A stretch of DNA of 64,000 nt from an uncultured Bacteroides sp. (lineage in GTDB: Bacteria > Bacteroidota > Bacteroidia > Bacteroidales > Bacteroidaceae). Below are positions 33,050-42,117 of the stretch, in pieces. The stretch is from assembly GCF_910578895.1 (NCBI RefSeq), contig NZ_CAJTSC010000010.1, positions 11,310-75,309 of the forward strand, read 5' to 3'. The notes beneath the pieces were generated by a model. The model was not told where the DNA came from and ran no database searches. It was given only the letters and a program-made list of their open reading frames with translations. A program made the position numbers and the translations under genes. The stretch's first letter is position 1. The number at the start of each line of letters is the position of its first letter.

Positions 33050-33358
33050 GGAGTCCTTTACATAGTCCGCTATGCTTCTCATGAAAACTGAAAAACATCC
33101 TTGCTAAGAAACTCTCACGGCTTTTTCATTTACAGGAATTAAGAGGAGTCATCACTTCGCATCGCTTCATTAGGAGTTAAGGGAGTTAGAGGAGTTAGAG
33201 CCGATACTCTTGTGTATTACATCGTTGCAGAGGTATCGGTTTTAACTTCTAACCCGGTTTGGCGGCTGATAACTCCCTTTAACTCCTCTAACTCCTGTAA
33301 ATGAAAAAGCCGTGAAGAACCCTCAAAATAATGCCGGATAAAATTTAAACAGGCTCTT
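33050..33358. repeat. Element B interrupted by element A
   Basis: Element B sequence (CCTTTACATAGTCCGCTATG ... AAGAAACTCT) stops at 33115 and resumes at 33315 (AAGAACCCTCAAAATAATGC ... AAATTTAAACAGGCTC). Between them lies a whole element A. AAGAA(A/C)CTC-like sequence on both sides suggests a target duplication. Confidence 0.75.
33116..33314. repeat. Element A, complete 199-bp copy with 22-bp perfect terminal inverted repeats
   Basis: The ends read CACGGCTTTTTCATTTACAG-GA and its exact reverse complement. Inside are 9-bp AGGAGTTA units flanking a central palindrome with GCCGATACTC and GTATCGGTTT. It is the best-preserved copy in the window and sits within element B. No transposase is encoded, so it is MITE-like. 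Confidence 0.8.
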
Positions 33359-33366
33359 ATTATTCG

Positions 33367-33374
33367 TATCTTTG
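33367..33374 (+). promoter_or_regulatory. -7 box for the AraC gene
   Basis: TATCTTTG fits TAnnTTTG, 46 bp before the ATG at 33421 and directly after the right end of element B. Confidence 0.45.
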
Positions 33375-33420
33375 GGCGGCGGGCAGGCAGATGTGCGCCG
33401 CACCCGCATCAGGCAGCGTT

Positions 33421-34296
33421 ATGAGACAGTTAATAAACGAACAACTTCAGATTTCGGAGTCCAACCCGATAAAGGCGCGTCGCTACGACTACGACCGCTT
33501 CTCCTATCCCTGGCACTTCCACAGCCAGTACGAGATAATCTATGTGGAGAAAAGCGGCGGGCTTTGCTTCGTGGGCGACTGCATCGAGCGCTTCTCCGAG
33601 GGGGATGTGGTGCTGCTTGGTCCCAACCTGCCCCATTACATGCGGAGCGACGATGCTTATCAGGGCGGCAATCCCCTGTTGCGGGTGCAGGGCACCATCA
33701 TCCAGTTCGAGGAGAACTTCATGCAATACTCTTTCGACCGCTATCCGCAGTTCCGCCAGATACGGCTGCTGCTGGAGGAAGCCAAGCGGGGGGTACTCTT
33801 CCGTGCCGCTGCCGAAGCCGGCGACACGGTGCGCCGCCTGCTGTCCGCCTTTCCCGGACTGAAGGGCTTCTGCCAGCTGACCGGATTGCTGGAACTGCTG
33901 CAGGCGATGGCGGTGTCTGCCCCGAAGAAACTACTGGCAAGCCCCTGCTACTACGAAAAGTTTCCCACGGCGGGCAACAAGCGGATTGATAAGATTATCT
34001 CTTTCATCAACAGCAATTACACCCGTCCCCTCAGGCTTGACGAGATGGCGGAAATGGCGAATATGAACAGCAGCGCCTTCTGCCGTTTCTTCAAGGAAGC
34101 TACGGAGAAGACCTTCCTGCAATATGTGGCGGACATGCGCATAGGCTACGCGTGCAAGCTGCTCGCCATCGGCGACATGGAGGTGGCGCAGATAGCCGTG
34201 GAGTGCGGGTTCGATGCCATTTCGCACTTCAACCGCACCTTCAAGCAACTGACGGGGATGACGCCTACGCAGTACAGGAGCCAGATCATGAAATAG
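33421..34296 (+). CDS. AraC-family transcriptional regulator
   Basis: The 291-residue protein has an N-terminal cupin-like sensor domain (YPWHFHSQYEIIYVEKSGG, then DVVLLGPNLPHYMRSDDAY) and two C-terminal helix-turn-helices. The HTH part runs from IISFINSNYTRPLRLDEMAE to DAISHFNRTFKQLTGMTPTQ. The sensor histidines fit a small sugar-type ligand. It is divergent from uxuA-SDR and is a plausible regulator of hexuronate use, though repeats separate them. The start at 33421 was preferred to an in-frame ATG at 33391 that lies only 17 bp after the -7 box. It converges with nuoN, with one base between stops. Confidence 0.9.
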   Translation: MRQLINEQLQISESNPIKARRYDYDRFSYPWHFHSQYEIIYVEKSGGLCFVGDCIERFSEGDVVLLGPNLPHYMRSDDAYQGGNPLLRVQGTIIQFEENFMQYSFDRYPQFRQIRLLLEEAKRGVLFRAAAEAGDTVRRLLSAFPGLKGFCQLTGLLELLQAMAVSAPKKLLASPCYYEKFPTAGNKRIDKIISFINSNYTRPLRLDEMAEMANMNSSAFCRFFKEATEKTFLQYVADMRIGYACKLLAIGDMEVAQIAVECGFDAISHFNRTFKQLTGMTPTQYRSQIMK

Positions 34297-34297
34297 C

Positions 34298-35737
34298 TTA
34301 CATCCCGAACGCAACCTTCCCGATTGCCTGGTACACCCCGCCGGCTATGCTCAGCAGCACGATGCCCAGCGTGCAGACGGCAAGTCCGGCACGTGTGTAA
34401 TTGTCGCTGCGGAAAGCGGGGATAGGTTCATCGCTCTTGTTGATGTACATTGCCTTTACCACCTTCAGGTAGTAGTAGAGCGACAGCACCGTGTTGACCA
34501 GCGCGATGAACACCAGCAGGTGGAAACCACTTTGGAATGCCGCCGCAAAGATGAAGAACTTCGAGAAGAAGCCCGCGAACGGCGGGATGCCTGCCAGCGA
34601 GAACAAGGAGAGCGTCAACAGGAAAGCCACTTTGGGATTGGTGGCATACAGTCCGTTGTAGTCTTCCAGCGTGAACTTGTGGGCGCGCAACGCCACTATC
34701 GTGATGACGGTGAAGACGGCAAGGTTGGCAAACAGGTAAATCAGCACATAATACACCAGCGATGTCATGCCCAGCGACGTCCCGCTGATGACACCCAGCA
34801 TGATGTATCCCGCCTGCGAAATGCTGGAGAACGCCATCAGCCGTTTCAGGTTCTCCTGGCGCAGCGCAAAGAGGTTGGCAAGCGTGATGGAGGCGATGAT
34901 GACCCAGTAGAGCGTTTCCTGCCATTGTGCCGCCATCGGTGCGAACACCTTGTAGAGGATGGTCATCAGCACGAACGCCGCAGCGCCTTTGGATATGACG
35001 CTCAGATAGGCGGTTACCGTGCTCGGGGCGCCTTCGTAAACGTCTGCCGTCCACAGGTGGAAGGGCACCAGCGAGATTTTAAATCCCATGCCCGAGAAGA
35101 AGAATACGAACGCCATGACCTGCAACGGGTTGCCGTCCAGATGTGCCGGGATGTCGGCAAAGTAGAGCGTGCCTGCCGTGCCGTATATCAGCGAAATGCC
35201 GTAGAGCAGCAGCCCGCTGGAGAAGAGTGCGGTAAGGATGTACTTGGCACCCGCTTCGGCAGAGTGGTGGCGGTACTTATCGAACGCCACCAGCGCCGCC
35301 ATCGGGATGCTGGCTGTCTCCAGCCCGATGAAGAACATCAGGAAGTGACCGGCGGAAATCATCAGATACATGCCTAAGAGCGTGGAGAGCGTCAGCACGT
35401 AGAACTCGCCCTGCTTGATTGCCGTATCGGGAAGACGCATCCACTCGTGCGCCATCAGGAAGACGATGAGCGTGCCCACGCTGAGAATGGACTTGACGAT
35501 GCTCTGTATCGGCTGGTTGTGGTACATGCCGCCGAAAGCGTCGGCTGCCTCGCCGGGGACAATGGTGATGAACGTATGGATGATGAGCAGGGCGATGGGC
35601 AGCATGGTGTTCAGCACCGGCTTGCCGTCATTCTTATGCGCGTCCGGACTCATGAAGAGGTCGGCTACGAACAGGATAACGATAACGGCTATCAGCGACA
35701 GCTCTTCTTTCATTAGGAGAAATTGGGAGTAATCCAT
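34298..35737 (-). CDS. nuoN: Complex I membrane subunit NuoN
   Basis: NuoN is one of three antiporter-like proton-pumping subunits of respiratory complex I. The 479-residue protein has about 14 membrane helices. It carries the family core: [16 protein letters not shown], YDxxxKY-like [20 protein letters not shown], and [20 protein letters not shown] (lysine in helix 7, then HxWxxDVYEG). [20 protein letters not shown] follows. It is the last gene of the leftward nuo operon, 37 bp after nuoM. Confidence 0.95.
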   Translation of the reverse strand: MDYSQFLLMKEELSLIAVIVILFVADLFMSPDAHKNDGKPVLNTMLPIALLIIHTFITIVPGEAADAFGGMYHNQPIQSIVKSILSVGTLIVFLMAHEWMRLPDTAIKQGEFYVLTLSTLLGMYLMISAGHFLMFFIGLETASIPMAALVAFDKYRHHSAEAGAKYILTALFSSGLLLYGISLIYGTAGTLYFADIPAHLDGNPLQVMAFVFFFSGMGFKISLVPFHLWTADVYEGAPSTVTAYLSVISKGAAAFVLMTILYKVFAPMAAQWQETLYWVIIASITLANLFALRQENLKRLMAFSSISQAGYIMLGVISGTSLGMTSLVYYVLIYLFANLAVFTVITIVALRAHKFTLEDYNGLYATNPKVAFLLTLSLFSLAGIPPFAGFFSKFFIFAAAFQSGFHLLVFIALVNTVLSLYYYLKVVKAMYINKSDEPIPAFRSDNYTRAGLAVCTLGIVLLSIAGGVYQAIGKVAFGM

Positions 35738-35774
35738 GGGTGTGAATTATGAATTGTGAATTTTGAATTATGGG

Positions 35775-37256
35775 TTATTGGAAGAGGGTGGTTATGGGGA
35801 GGACGCTCTCTCCGATCATGTTGCTTATCCACAGCGGGGCGATGCCCAGGCATGCCACGCAGGCGATAAGGATGATGACGGCGGTGCGCTCGTCCCAGGT
35901 GGCGTCGGTCAGCGCCAGGTGGTGCTTGTCGGTGCATGTGCCGTAGAGGATTTTGCCCACAAGGCGGAGAATGTAGACTGCGGTAATCACGATGCTTGTG
36001 CAGGCAATGACGGTCCATGCGCGGTGGAAGGTGTCGGGATGCTGGAAAGCGCCGTTGAAGATGGTCATTTCGGCAACGAAACCGCTGAGCCCCGGCAGCC
36101 CGAGGTTGGCAAGTCCGGCAATGACGTAAGACACCGCCAGGAAAGGCATGACCTTCATCAGCCCGCTAAGCTCGCGCACGTCCCGCGTGTGTGTCCGTCC
36201 GTAAATCATGCCGATAAGGGCGAAGAACAGGGCGGTCATCAGCCCGTGCGACAGCATCTGCAACACCGCGCCCGTGCAGGCGGTGCGGTTCATCATCAGG
36301 ATGGCAAAAAGCACCAGTCCGCAGTGCGACACGGAGGAGTAGGCGTTGATGTATTTCAAGTCGGTCTGCACGCAGGCGGAGAGCGCGCCGTACACTACGG
36401 AAATGCCCGTCAGCACGAGGAATATCCAGCCAAGCTCCTGTGCGGCTTCGGGCATCAGGTACATGGCGATGCGGAAACATCCGTATCCGCCCAGTTTCAT
36501 CAGTACGCCGGCATGCAGCATGGATACGGCAGTCGGTGCGGATGCGTGGCCGTCGGGGCTCCAGGTGTGGAAGGGGAACAGCGCGCCCAGCACGCCGAAG
36601 CCGAGGAAGGTGAGCGGGAACCAGATGCGTTGCTGCTCGACGGGGATGCTGTGCAGCCGGGCTATCTCCAACAGGTTCATGGTGGTGGCGCCGCTGCCGA
36701 AGTAGATGCCCAGGATGCCGATGAGCAGGAAAGCGGAGCCGCCCATCAGCATCAGCGTCAGCTTCATGGCGGCGTACTCCTTGCGTCCCGAACCCCATAC
36801 GCCAATCAGCAGGTACATCGGGATGAGCGCCACCTCGTAGAACATGAACATGGTGAACAGGTCGGTGGAGATAAAGAAACCGAATACGCCCATCGACAGC
36901 AGGGTGAACCACAGGAAATACTCTTTGGTGAGCGGTTGCAGGCGCCAGGAGGCGAACGTTCCCGTAAAGACGATGATGGCGGAGAGCAGCAGCATGGCTA
37001 CCGAAATGCCGTCTACGCCTACGGAGTAGTGGATGTTGAGCGCCGGATACCAGGCGGTGTCCGCACGGAACAGCATTTCGTCCGCGGCTCCGCCCTGGCG
37101 GGCTTGCAGGTAGGCGACGGTCAGCCCCACGGCGGCAACGAGCAATGCCGATGCGCCGGTCACCATCACCGCACGTATCTGCGCGATGTTGCGGCTGAGC
37201 CAAAGCCCCAATAGCATCAGCAGGGGAATGAATACAAATATGGATAAGAAGTTCAT
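35775..37256 (-). CDS. nuoM: Complex I membrane subunit NuoM
   Basis: NuoM is the second antiporter-like proton-pumping subunit. The 493-residue protein shows IALMLLSAI-type helices, then FYEVALIPMYLLIGVWGSGR (catalytic glutamate in helix 5) and PLTFLGFGVLGALFPFHTWS with the FHTWSPDGHASAPTAVS signature. INAYSSVSHCG and LANLGLPGLSGFVAEMTIF follow. The length is normal. It lies between nuoL and nuoN; the 142-bp gap to nuoL holds simple repeats. Confidence 0.95.
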   Translation of the reverse strand: MNFLSIFVFIPLLMLLGLWLSRNIAQIRAVMVTGASALLVAAVGLTVAYLQARQGGAADEMLFRADTAWYPALNIHYSVGVDGISVAMLLLSAIIVFTGTFASWRLQPLTKEYFLWFTLLSMGVFGFFISTDLFTMFMFYEVALIPMYLLIGVWGSGRKEYAAMKLTLMLMGGSAFLLIGILGIYFGSGATTMNLLEIARLHSIPVEQQRIWFPLTFLGFGVLGALFPFHTWSPDGHASAPTAVSMLHAGVLMKLGGYGCFRIAMYLMPEAAQELGWIFLVLTGISVVYGALSACVQTDLKYINAYSSVSHCGLVLFAILMMNRTACTGAVLQMLSHGLMTALFFALIGMIYGRTHTRDVRELSGLMKVMPFLAVSYVIAGLANLGLPGLSGFVAEMTIFNGAFQHPDTFHRAWTVIACTSIVITAVYILRLVGKILYGTCTDKHHLALTDATWDERTAVIILIACVACLGIAPLWISNMIGESVLPITTLFQ

Positions 37257-37398
37257 GATGATTTCAGATTTATGATTTCAGATTTCAGAATTATCAATTG
37301 TCAACTACTAATTGTGAATTACTAACTGTCAGCTACTAACTGTCATTTATCAACTGTCAGCTGTTGACTGTCATTTACCAACTATCGACTATTAACTA
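37257..37398. repeat. Simple-repeat gap between nuoL and nuoM
   Basis: ATTTCAGATTTATG repeats are followed by about nine short AACTGTCA/TTACCAACTATC units. No gene is present. It breaks the otherwise tight operon. Confidence 0.6.
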
Positions 37399-39303
37399 TC
37401 AACTGTTAAGTAGCAGCAGTATCAGCACCAGCGTACCCAGCAGGAATACGAACGTGTATTGCTGGATGCGTCCGCTTTGCAGCCCGCGTATCTCGTCGCT
37501 GGCGGCGTTGGCACCCCAGGCAAGGAAATCGAAGAAGCCGTCCACCACATGACGGTCCCACCACGCGATGGGGCGGCTGATGCAACCGAAGATGATGCGG
37601 TGGGTGATGAACTGGTAGGCTTCATCGAGGTAGAACCGGTGATAGGCGGCAGTCCACAAACCGTTGAAACGGCGGGCAAGCGCATCGGCAACCGGTTGTT
37701 TCTCGCCCTTATACATGTAAGTGGCACACGCTATGGAGACCACGGCAACGGCAATGCTTGTACCGGCAACGCCCCAATCGAGGTGGATGGCGTATGCCTC
37801 GCCGTTGGAACTGACGAAGTGTCCGAAGGGAATAAATCCGGCAACCACCGTCACTGCGGCAAGGAACATCAGGGGGAGGGTCATTGCCAACGGGCTTTCG
37901 TGGGGCGTGTGGCTGTGGCGGCTCTCACCGTCCGCCAGCTTCGCTTCGCTTCCCCAGAAGATGCCGTAATACAACCGGAACATGTAGAAAGCGGTCATTG
38001 CGGCAATCACTGTCATAATCCAGCCCATCGCGGGGCTGAACCGGAAGCATGCCGTCAGTATCTCGTCTTTGGAGAAGAAGCCCGAGAACGGGGGGATGCC
38101 GGCAATGGCAAGGCAGGCTATCAGGAAAGTGATGTGCGTGACCGGCATGTACTTGCGCAGCCCGCCCATGGCGGACATTTCGTTGCTGTGTACCGCATGG
38201 ATGATGCTGCCCGCACCGAGAAACAGCAGCGCCTTGAACATGGCGTGCGTAAACAGGTGGAACATGCCTGCCATATAGCCCAATCCGCCTTCGTGCGGGT
38301 CGGTGGAAGTGCATACGCCGAGCGCCACCATCATAAAGCCTATCTGCGAAATGGTGGAGAAGGCAAGCACGCGCTTGATGTCGCTCTGCACGCACGCCAC
38401 AGCGGCGGCATAGAGTGCGGTGAACGCGCCTACGTATGCCACGAGGTGCAGCACTTGGGGGGCATAGCCGATGAACAGCGGAAACATGCGCGCCACCAGA
38501 TATACGCCTGCCACCACCATTGTGGCGGCATGAATCAGTGCGCTGACCGGCGTAGGACCTTCCATGGCATCGGGCAGCCAGATGTGCAGCGGGAACATGG
38601 CGCTCTTGCCCGCACCGCCGATGAACATCAGTCCCAACGCCAACGGAATCATGGCGGCACCGCCTTTCAGCAGCGCCATTTCATCGGGCTGGAAGGTATA
38701 CGTTCCGGCGTAGTAGCCATAGACCAGGATACCTATCAGGAAGCCCAGGTCGGCAAAGCGGGTCACGATAAACGCTTTCTTGCTGGCGGCGATTGCCGCG
38801 GGTTTCGTGTAGTAGAAACCAATCAGCAGGTAGGAAGAGACGCCCACCAACTCCCAGAACAGGTACATCTGGAAGATGTTGGTTGCCACCACCAGCCCGA
38901 GCATGGACATCGTGAAGAGCGAGAGGAAAGCATAATAGCGTTGGAAGCCGCGCTCACCTTTCATGTAGCCGAAGGAGTAGAGGTGCACCATGAATGAAAC
39001 GGTGCTGATGACAATGAGCATCATCACCGATATGGGGTCGAGCAAGATGCCCAAATCGATGCTGAGCGACGGCGTGAAAGGTAACCATGTGCAGTTGTAG
39101 GGCATCAGCACGGCATACGTGCCGTCTGCCTGCCGGGGTGCGGTGAAATATTGTATGGCGGTGAGGTAGGAGAGCATCGCCACTACACCCAGCGCAGCCG
39201 TACCGATAAGTCCGGCGGTGCGGTGCGACATCCATTTGCCGCCCAGTCCCAGCACAAGGAACGAGAGCAAAGGAAGAAGAAGGATTAGAATCGTATATTC
39301 CAT
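37399..39303 (-). CDS. nuoL: Complex I membrane subunit NuoL
   Basis: NuoL is the distal antiporter-like subunit with a long lateral helix. The 634-residue protein has VHLYSFGYMKGERGFQRYYA and LFWELVGVSSYLLIGFYYT (helix-5 glutamate). SAMFPLHIWLPDAMEGPTPV gives the FPLHxWLPDAMEGPTPVSALIHAATMV signature. KRVLAFSTISQIGFMMVALG and FLIACLAIAGIPPFSGFFSK follow. The C-terminal lateral helix and final membrane helix are visible after residue 500. Its start is 4 bp after nuoK. Confidence 0.96.
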   Translation of the reverse strand: MEYTILILLLPLLSFLVLGLGGKWMSHRTAGLIGTAALGVVAMLSYLTAIQYFTAPRQADGTYAVLMPYNCTWLPFTPSLSIDLGILLDPISVMMLIVISTVSFMVHLYSFGYMKGERGFQRYYAFLSLFTMSMLGLVVATNIFQMYLFWELVGVSSYLLIGFYYTKPAAIAASKKAFIVTRFADLGFLIGILVYGYYAGTYTFQPDEMALLKGGAAMIPLALGLMFIGGAGKSAMFPLHIWLPDAMEGPTPVSALIHAATMVVAGVYLVARMFPLFIGYAPQVLHLVAYVGAFTALYAAAVACVQSDIKRVLAFSTISQIGFMMVALGVCTSTDPHEGGLGYMAGMFHLFTHAMFKALLFLGAGSIIHAVHSNEMSAMGGLRKYMPVTHITFLIACLAIAGIPPFSGFFSKDEILTACFRFSPAMGWIMTVIAAMTAFYMFRLYYGIFWGSEAKLADGESRHSHTPHESPLAMTLPLMFLAAVTVVAGFIPFGHFVSSNGEAYAIHLDWGVAGTSIAVAVVSIACATYMYKGEKQPVADALARRFNGLWTAAYHRFYLDEAYQFITHRIIFGCISRPIAWWDRHVVDGFFDFLAWGANAASDEIRGLQSGRIQQYTFVFLLGTLVLILLLLNS

Positions 39304-39307
39304 ATTA

Positions 39308-39616
39308 TTACCATTTGAGTTCGTCCAGCTTGTTTACCTGGATGGAACGTATGTTACGATAGATGTTGATCATGATGGCGATTGCCACCGCTGTTTCGGC
39401 TGCCGAGATAGCAATGGAGAACAGGGAGAAGAAATAACCTTCCAGTCCGCCGGGAAACAGAAAACGGTTGAATACCGCGAAGTTGATGTCCGTGGCGTTC
39501 AGTATCAACTCGATTGAAATCAATATCGCCAACGTGTTGCGGCGGGTAAAGAACCCGTAGATGCCGGCGAAAAACATGATAGCAGAGACTATCAGGTAGT
39601 ATTCCATGTGAATCAT
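39308..39616 (-). CDS. nuoK: Complex I membrane subunit NuoK
   Basis: NuoK is a small three-helix proton-channel subunit. The 102-residue protein has IVSAIMFFAGIYGFFTRRN, then AILISIELILNATDINFAVF with the conserved helix-2 glutamate, and SLFSIAISAAETAVAIAIMI with the second buried glutamate. Either the ATG at 39616 or the ATG at 39607 could be the start. The gap up to nuoJ (39617-39882) is filled by ATTTCAGATTT and CGACTTT simple repeats. Confidence 0.95.
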   Translation of the reverse strand: MIHMEYYLIVSAIMFFAGIYGFFTRRNTLAILISIELILNATDINFAVFNRFLFPGGLEGYFFSLFSIAISAAETAVAIAIMINIYRNIRSIQVNKLDELKW

Positions 39617-39882
39617 GTGGAGAAGAAGTTTTAAATTTCAGATTTCAGATTTTAGATTTCAAACTTTAGAACCTTATAATTTTAGATTTCTGGAGTTCAG
39701 ATTTCAGATTTCAACTTTCAACTTTCGACTTTTGACTTTCGACTTTCGACTTTCGACTTTATGATGCCGTACATATATTCTATTATTCAATATGTACTCT
39801 ATGTGGCTGTTATATACAGCCGGTTCACACAGCGTAGCCAAATCAGAAATCTAAAATCTGAACTCTGAAATCCTGAAACTCT
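39617..39882. repeat. Simple-repeat gap between nuoJ and nuoK
   Basis: Runs of ATTTCAGATTTTAGA-type text flank a run of about five CGACTTT/GACTTTC units (39718-39762). No gene is seen. Confidence 0.6.
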
Positions 39883-40395
39883 TCATCGTTTACGTGCTAT
39901 TAACAGTCCGCCTACGATGCATGCCAGCAACAGGATGCTGACGGCTTCGAAAGGCAGCAGGTATCCGTATTTGTCGCCGCTCAGCATGTGGTGCCCGATG
40001 GTCTTGATGTTGACTTCGAGGGGCTCTACATCGGTGGTGGCGATGAATTTATGTTTCAGGGTTATGAACAGTACGATGACGGCCCCTGCTATGGTGGTGC
40101 CCAGTCCGGCAAGGAACTTGCTGCGTTTCAGTTTTCCTGCCATGTCGCCTTCGCCGCTGGTGAGCAGGATGGAGAACACGTAGAGCACGACGATGCCCCC
40201 TGCATACACCATAATCTGCACGGAACCGAGGAAAGTGTATCCCAGCAGGAAGTAGATGCCTGCCGTGCCGAACAGTACGAACAGCAGGTAGGTGGCGGAG
40301 CGTACCATGCGCTGGGTGGTTACCGTCAGTATGGAGAAGACGGTGATGAAAGCCGCAAGGAAGTAAAATACTATTGTTTCAAGATTAAATTCCAT
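39883..40395 (-). CDS. nuoJ: Complex I membrane subunit NuoJ
   Basis: NuoJ is a five-helix subunit linking the Q-module to the proton channels. The 170-residue protein begins MEFNLETIVFYFLAAFITVF. It has MVRSATYLLFVLFGTAGIYF followed by FLGSVQIMVYAGGIVVLYVF, the conserved NuoJ helix-3 sequence with YAGG, then EAVSILLLACIVGGLLIARK at the end. The length is normal. It lies 32 bp after nuoI. Confidence 0.95.
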   Translation of the reverse strand: MEFNLETIVFYFLAAFITVFSILTVTTQRMVRSATYLLFVLFGTAGIYFLLGYTFLGSVQIMVYAGGIVVLYVFSILLTSGEGDMAGKLKRSKFLAGLGTTIAGAVIVLFITLKHKFIATTDVEPLEVNIKTIGHHMLSGDKYGYLLPFEAVSILLLACIVGGLLIARKR

Positions 40396-40427
40396 GTTGT
40401 TGATTGCTGTTGGTTATAAGTGATTGG

Positions 40428-40931
40428 TTACTTGACCGCTTCGGGCTGCGGAGCGGCGGGTTTCTTCTTCTCTTCTACACGGCTGCCCGGACGGTTCAGG
40501 GTCAACACCAGTTTGCTGCGGTCGAACACGGCATGCTCGAAGTTACGGTCGAAGGTGATGGCTCCGTGCGGACAGGCGTTGACGCAAAGCTGGCAGAACA
40601 TGCACGAGCCGAGGTCGTATTCGTACGTGGCAAGTATTTTCTTTTTCTTGCCGTCTTCCGTTTCTATCGTCCGGCTTGTCACCTTGATGGTGTCGTTGGG
40701 GCAAGCCGTCTGGCACAGACCGCAGGCAATGCAGTGATGCTCGTTCTGCCCGTTGTGGGGCATTGCCAGCGTGCCCCGGAAGCGTTCGGAGAGTATCAGC
40801 GTCTTCCGGTTTTCGGGATACTGTTCGGTGGTTTTCTTCCGGCAGAAAACGGCCATCGTGGTTTTCATGCCCGTCAGCAGGGATGCGATGCCGTGTACAA
40901 GGCTGCCTATGTAAGAGTTGTTGTCTTTCAT
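40428..40931 (-). CDS. nuoI: Complex I iron-sulfur subunit NuoI
   Basis: NuoI carries the two 4Fe-4S clusters N6a and N6b that pass electrons toward quinone. The 167-residue protein has both ferredoxin motifs, CIACGLCQTACP and CMFCQLCVNACP, and the lead-in RFRGTLAMPHNGQNEHHCIA. The start at 40931 (MKDNNSYIGSL) was chosen; upstream in-frame sequence overlaps nuoH in another frame and is not NuoI-like. The C-terminus is a lysine/proline-rich tail. It lies 59 bp after nuoH. Confidence 0.95.
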   Translation of the reverse strand: MKDNNSYIGSLVHGIASLLTGMKTTMAVFCRKKTTEQYPENRKTLILSERFRGTLAMPHNGQNEHHCIACGLCQTACPNDTIKVTSRTIETEDGKKKKILATYEYDLGSCMFCQLCVNACPHGAITFDRNFEHAVFDRSKLVLTLNRPGSRVEEKKKPAAPQPEAVK

Positions 40932-40990
40932 TGCTTTTGTCTTTATTGAGTTTATCCGTAGGAAAGTCCTGTTCCGGTGCTGTGCCGGAT

Positions 40991-42067
40991 TTAGAAATGC
41001 AGTTCCAATACTACGGTCAATACCATTAAAATCAGGTTCACCATGCTGATGGGGACCAGGTATTTCCATTCGAGGTTCAGAATCTGGTCGATGCGCAGGC
41101 GGGGGAATGTCCACTTTATCCACATCAGCAGGAATACCACGAAGAATGCCTTGCCGAAGAACCACACAAAACCCGGAATGTAGTCCATTGCCGCGTTGAA
41201 GCCGTCCAGCCCGGCAATGTGCAGCGGCATCCAGCCACCCAGGAAGATGGTGGAGGCTATGCCTGCCACGATGAACAGGTTCAGGAACTCCGCCAGGTAG
41301 AAGAAACCGAAACCCATGCCGGAGTATTCCGTATGGTAACCCGCTGTCAGCTCGCTTTCCGCCTCGGGCAGGTCGAACGGGCCGCGGTTGGTCTCCGCAT
41401 TGCCTGCAATCAGGTAGATGATGAAAGCTATCGCGGCGGGGATGTGTCCTTTGAAGATGAACCATCCGTCGGCTTGCGCGGCTACGATTTCGGAGAACTG
41501 CATCGTGCCCATCAGCACCACCATTGTCAGGATGCTCAGTCCGCAGGATAGTTCGTAGCTGATGATTTGCGCGCCGCTCCGCATGGCTCCGATAAGCGAG
41601 AACTTGTTGTTGGAGCTCCAGCCGGCAAGCAGGATGCCTACCACGCCGATGCTCGAAGCGGCAAGCAGGAAGAAGACGCCCACATTGAAGTCCAGCACTT
41701 CCAGCCCCTTGCTGACGGGCAGGCAGGCAAATGTGAGGAACGAGGCGATAATGACCATGAAGGGCGCCAGGTTATAGAGAAGCCTGTCGGAGAATTTCAG
41801 GTCGATGATTTCCTTGGTCAGCATCTTAATGACGTCGCAGGGCACTTGGAGCAATCCCCATTTTCCTACGCGCATCGGGCCGAGGCGGCATTGGAAGAAA
41901 GCGCATATCTTGCGCTCCATGTAGATAAGGATGATGGCAAGCACCGCATACATCAGGATGATGCATACGCCTATCGCCACACATTCGAGAAACACCGCCA
42001 ACCCTTCCGGCATGAGAGAGGTCAGCAGCCGGTGAATCCAATTGGTTACTATACTAAAGTCAAACAT
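40991..42067 (-). CDS. nuoH: Complex I membrane subunit NuoH
   Basis: NuoH forms the quinone-binding chamber with NuoB and NuoD. The 358-residue protein has eight or more helices. It contains [20 protein letters not shown], the family ERKxxAxxQxRxGP signature, and [32 protein letters not shown], with the acidic quinone-channel loop, and [20 protein letters not shown] near the end follow. It lies 50 bp after nuoCD. Confidence 0.97.
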   Translation of the reverse strand: MFDFSIVTNWIHRLLTSLMPEGLAVFLECVAIGVCIILMYAVLAIILIYMERKICAFFQCRLGPMRVGKWGLLQVPCDVIKMLTKEIIDLKFSDRLLYNLAPFMVIIASFLTFACLPVSKGLEVLDFNVGVFFLLAASSIGVVGILLAGWSSNNKFSLIGAMRSGAQIISYELSCGLSILTMVVLMGTMQFSEIVAAQADGWFIFKGHIPAAIAFIIYLIAGNAETNRGPFDLPEAESELTAGYHTEYSGMGFGFFYLAEFLNLFIVAGIASTIFLGGWMPLHIAGLDGFNAAMDYIPGFVWFFGKAFFVVFLLMWIKWTFPRLRIDQILNLEWKYLVPISMVNLILMVLTVVLELHF

Positions 42068-42117
42068 AATCTTGTTTTTAATGTGTTAATGCACATTCAT
42101 CTGCACATAATTGGTCA

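Noticed and set aside
31884..33098. 404-residue leftward frame over uxuA and the gap upstream
   Set aside because: Out of frame with uxuA, Arg/His-rich, and crosses the uxuA promoter and the 22-bp array.
35763..37214. 483-residue rightward frame over nuoM
   Set aside because: Antisense to a well-supported nuoM gene; the product is G/H/Q-rich and unlike any protein.
37459..38997. 512-residue rightward frame over nuoL
   Set aside because: Antisense to nuoL; it has the same shadow composition and no start context.
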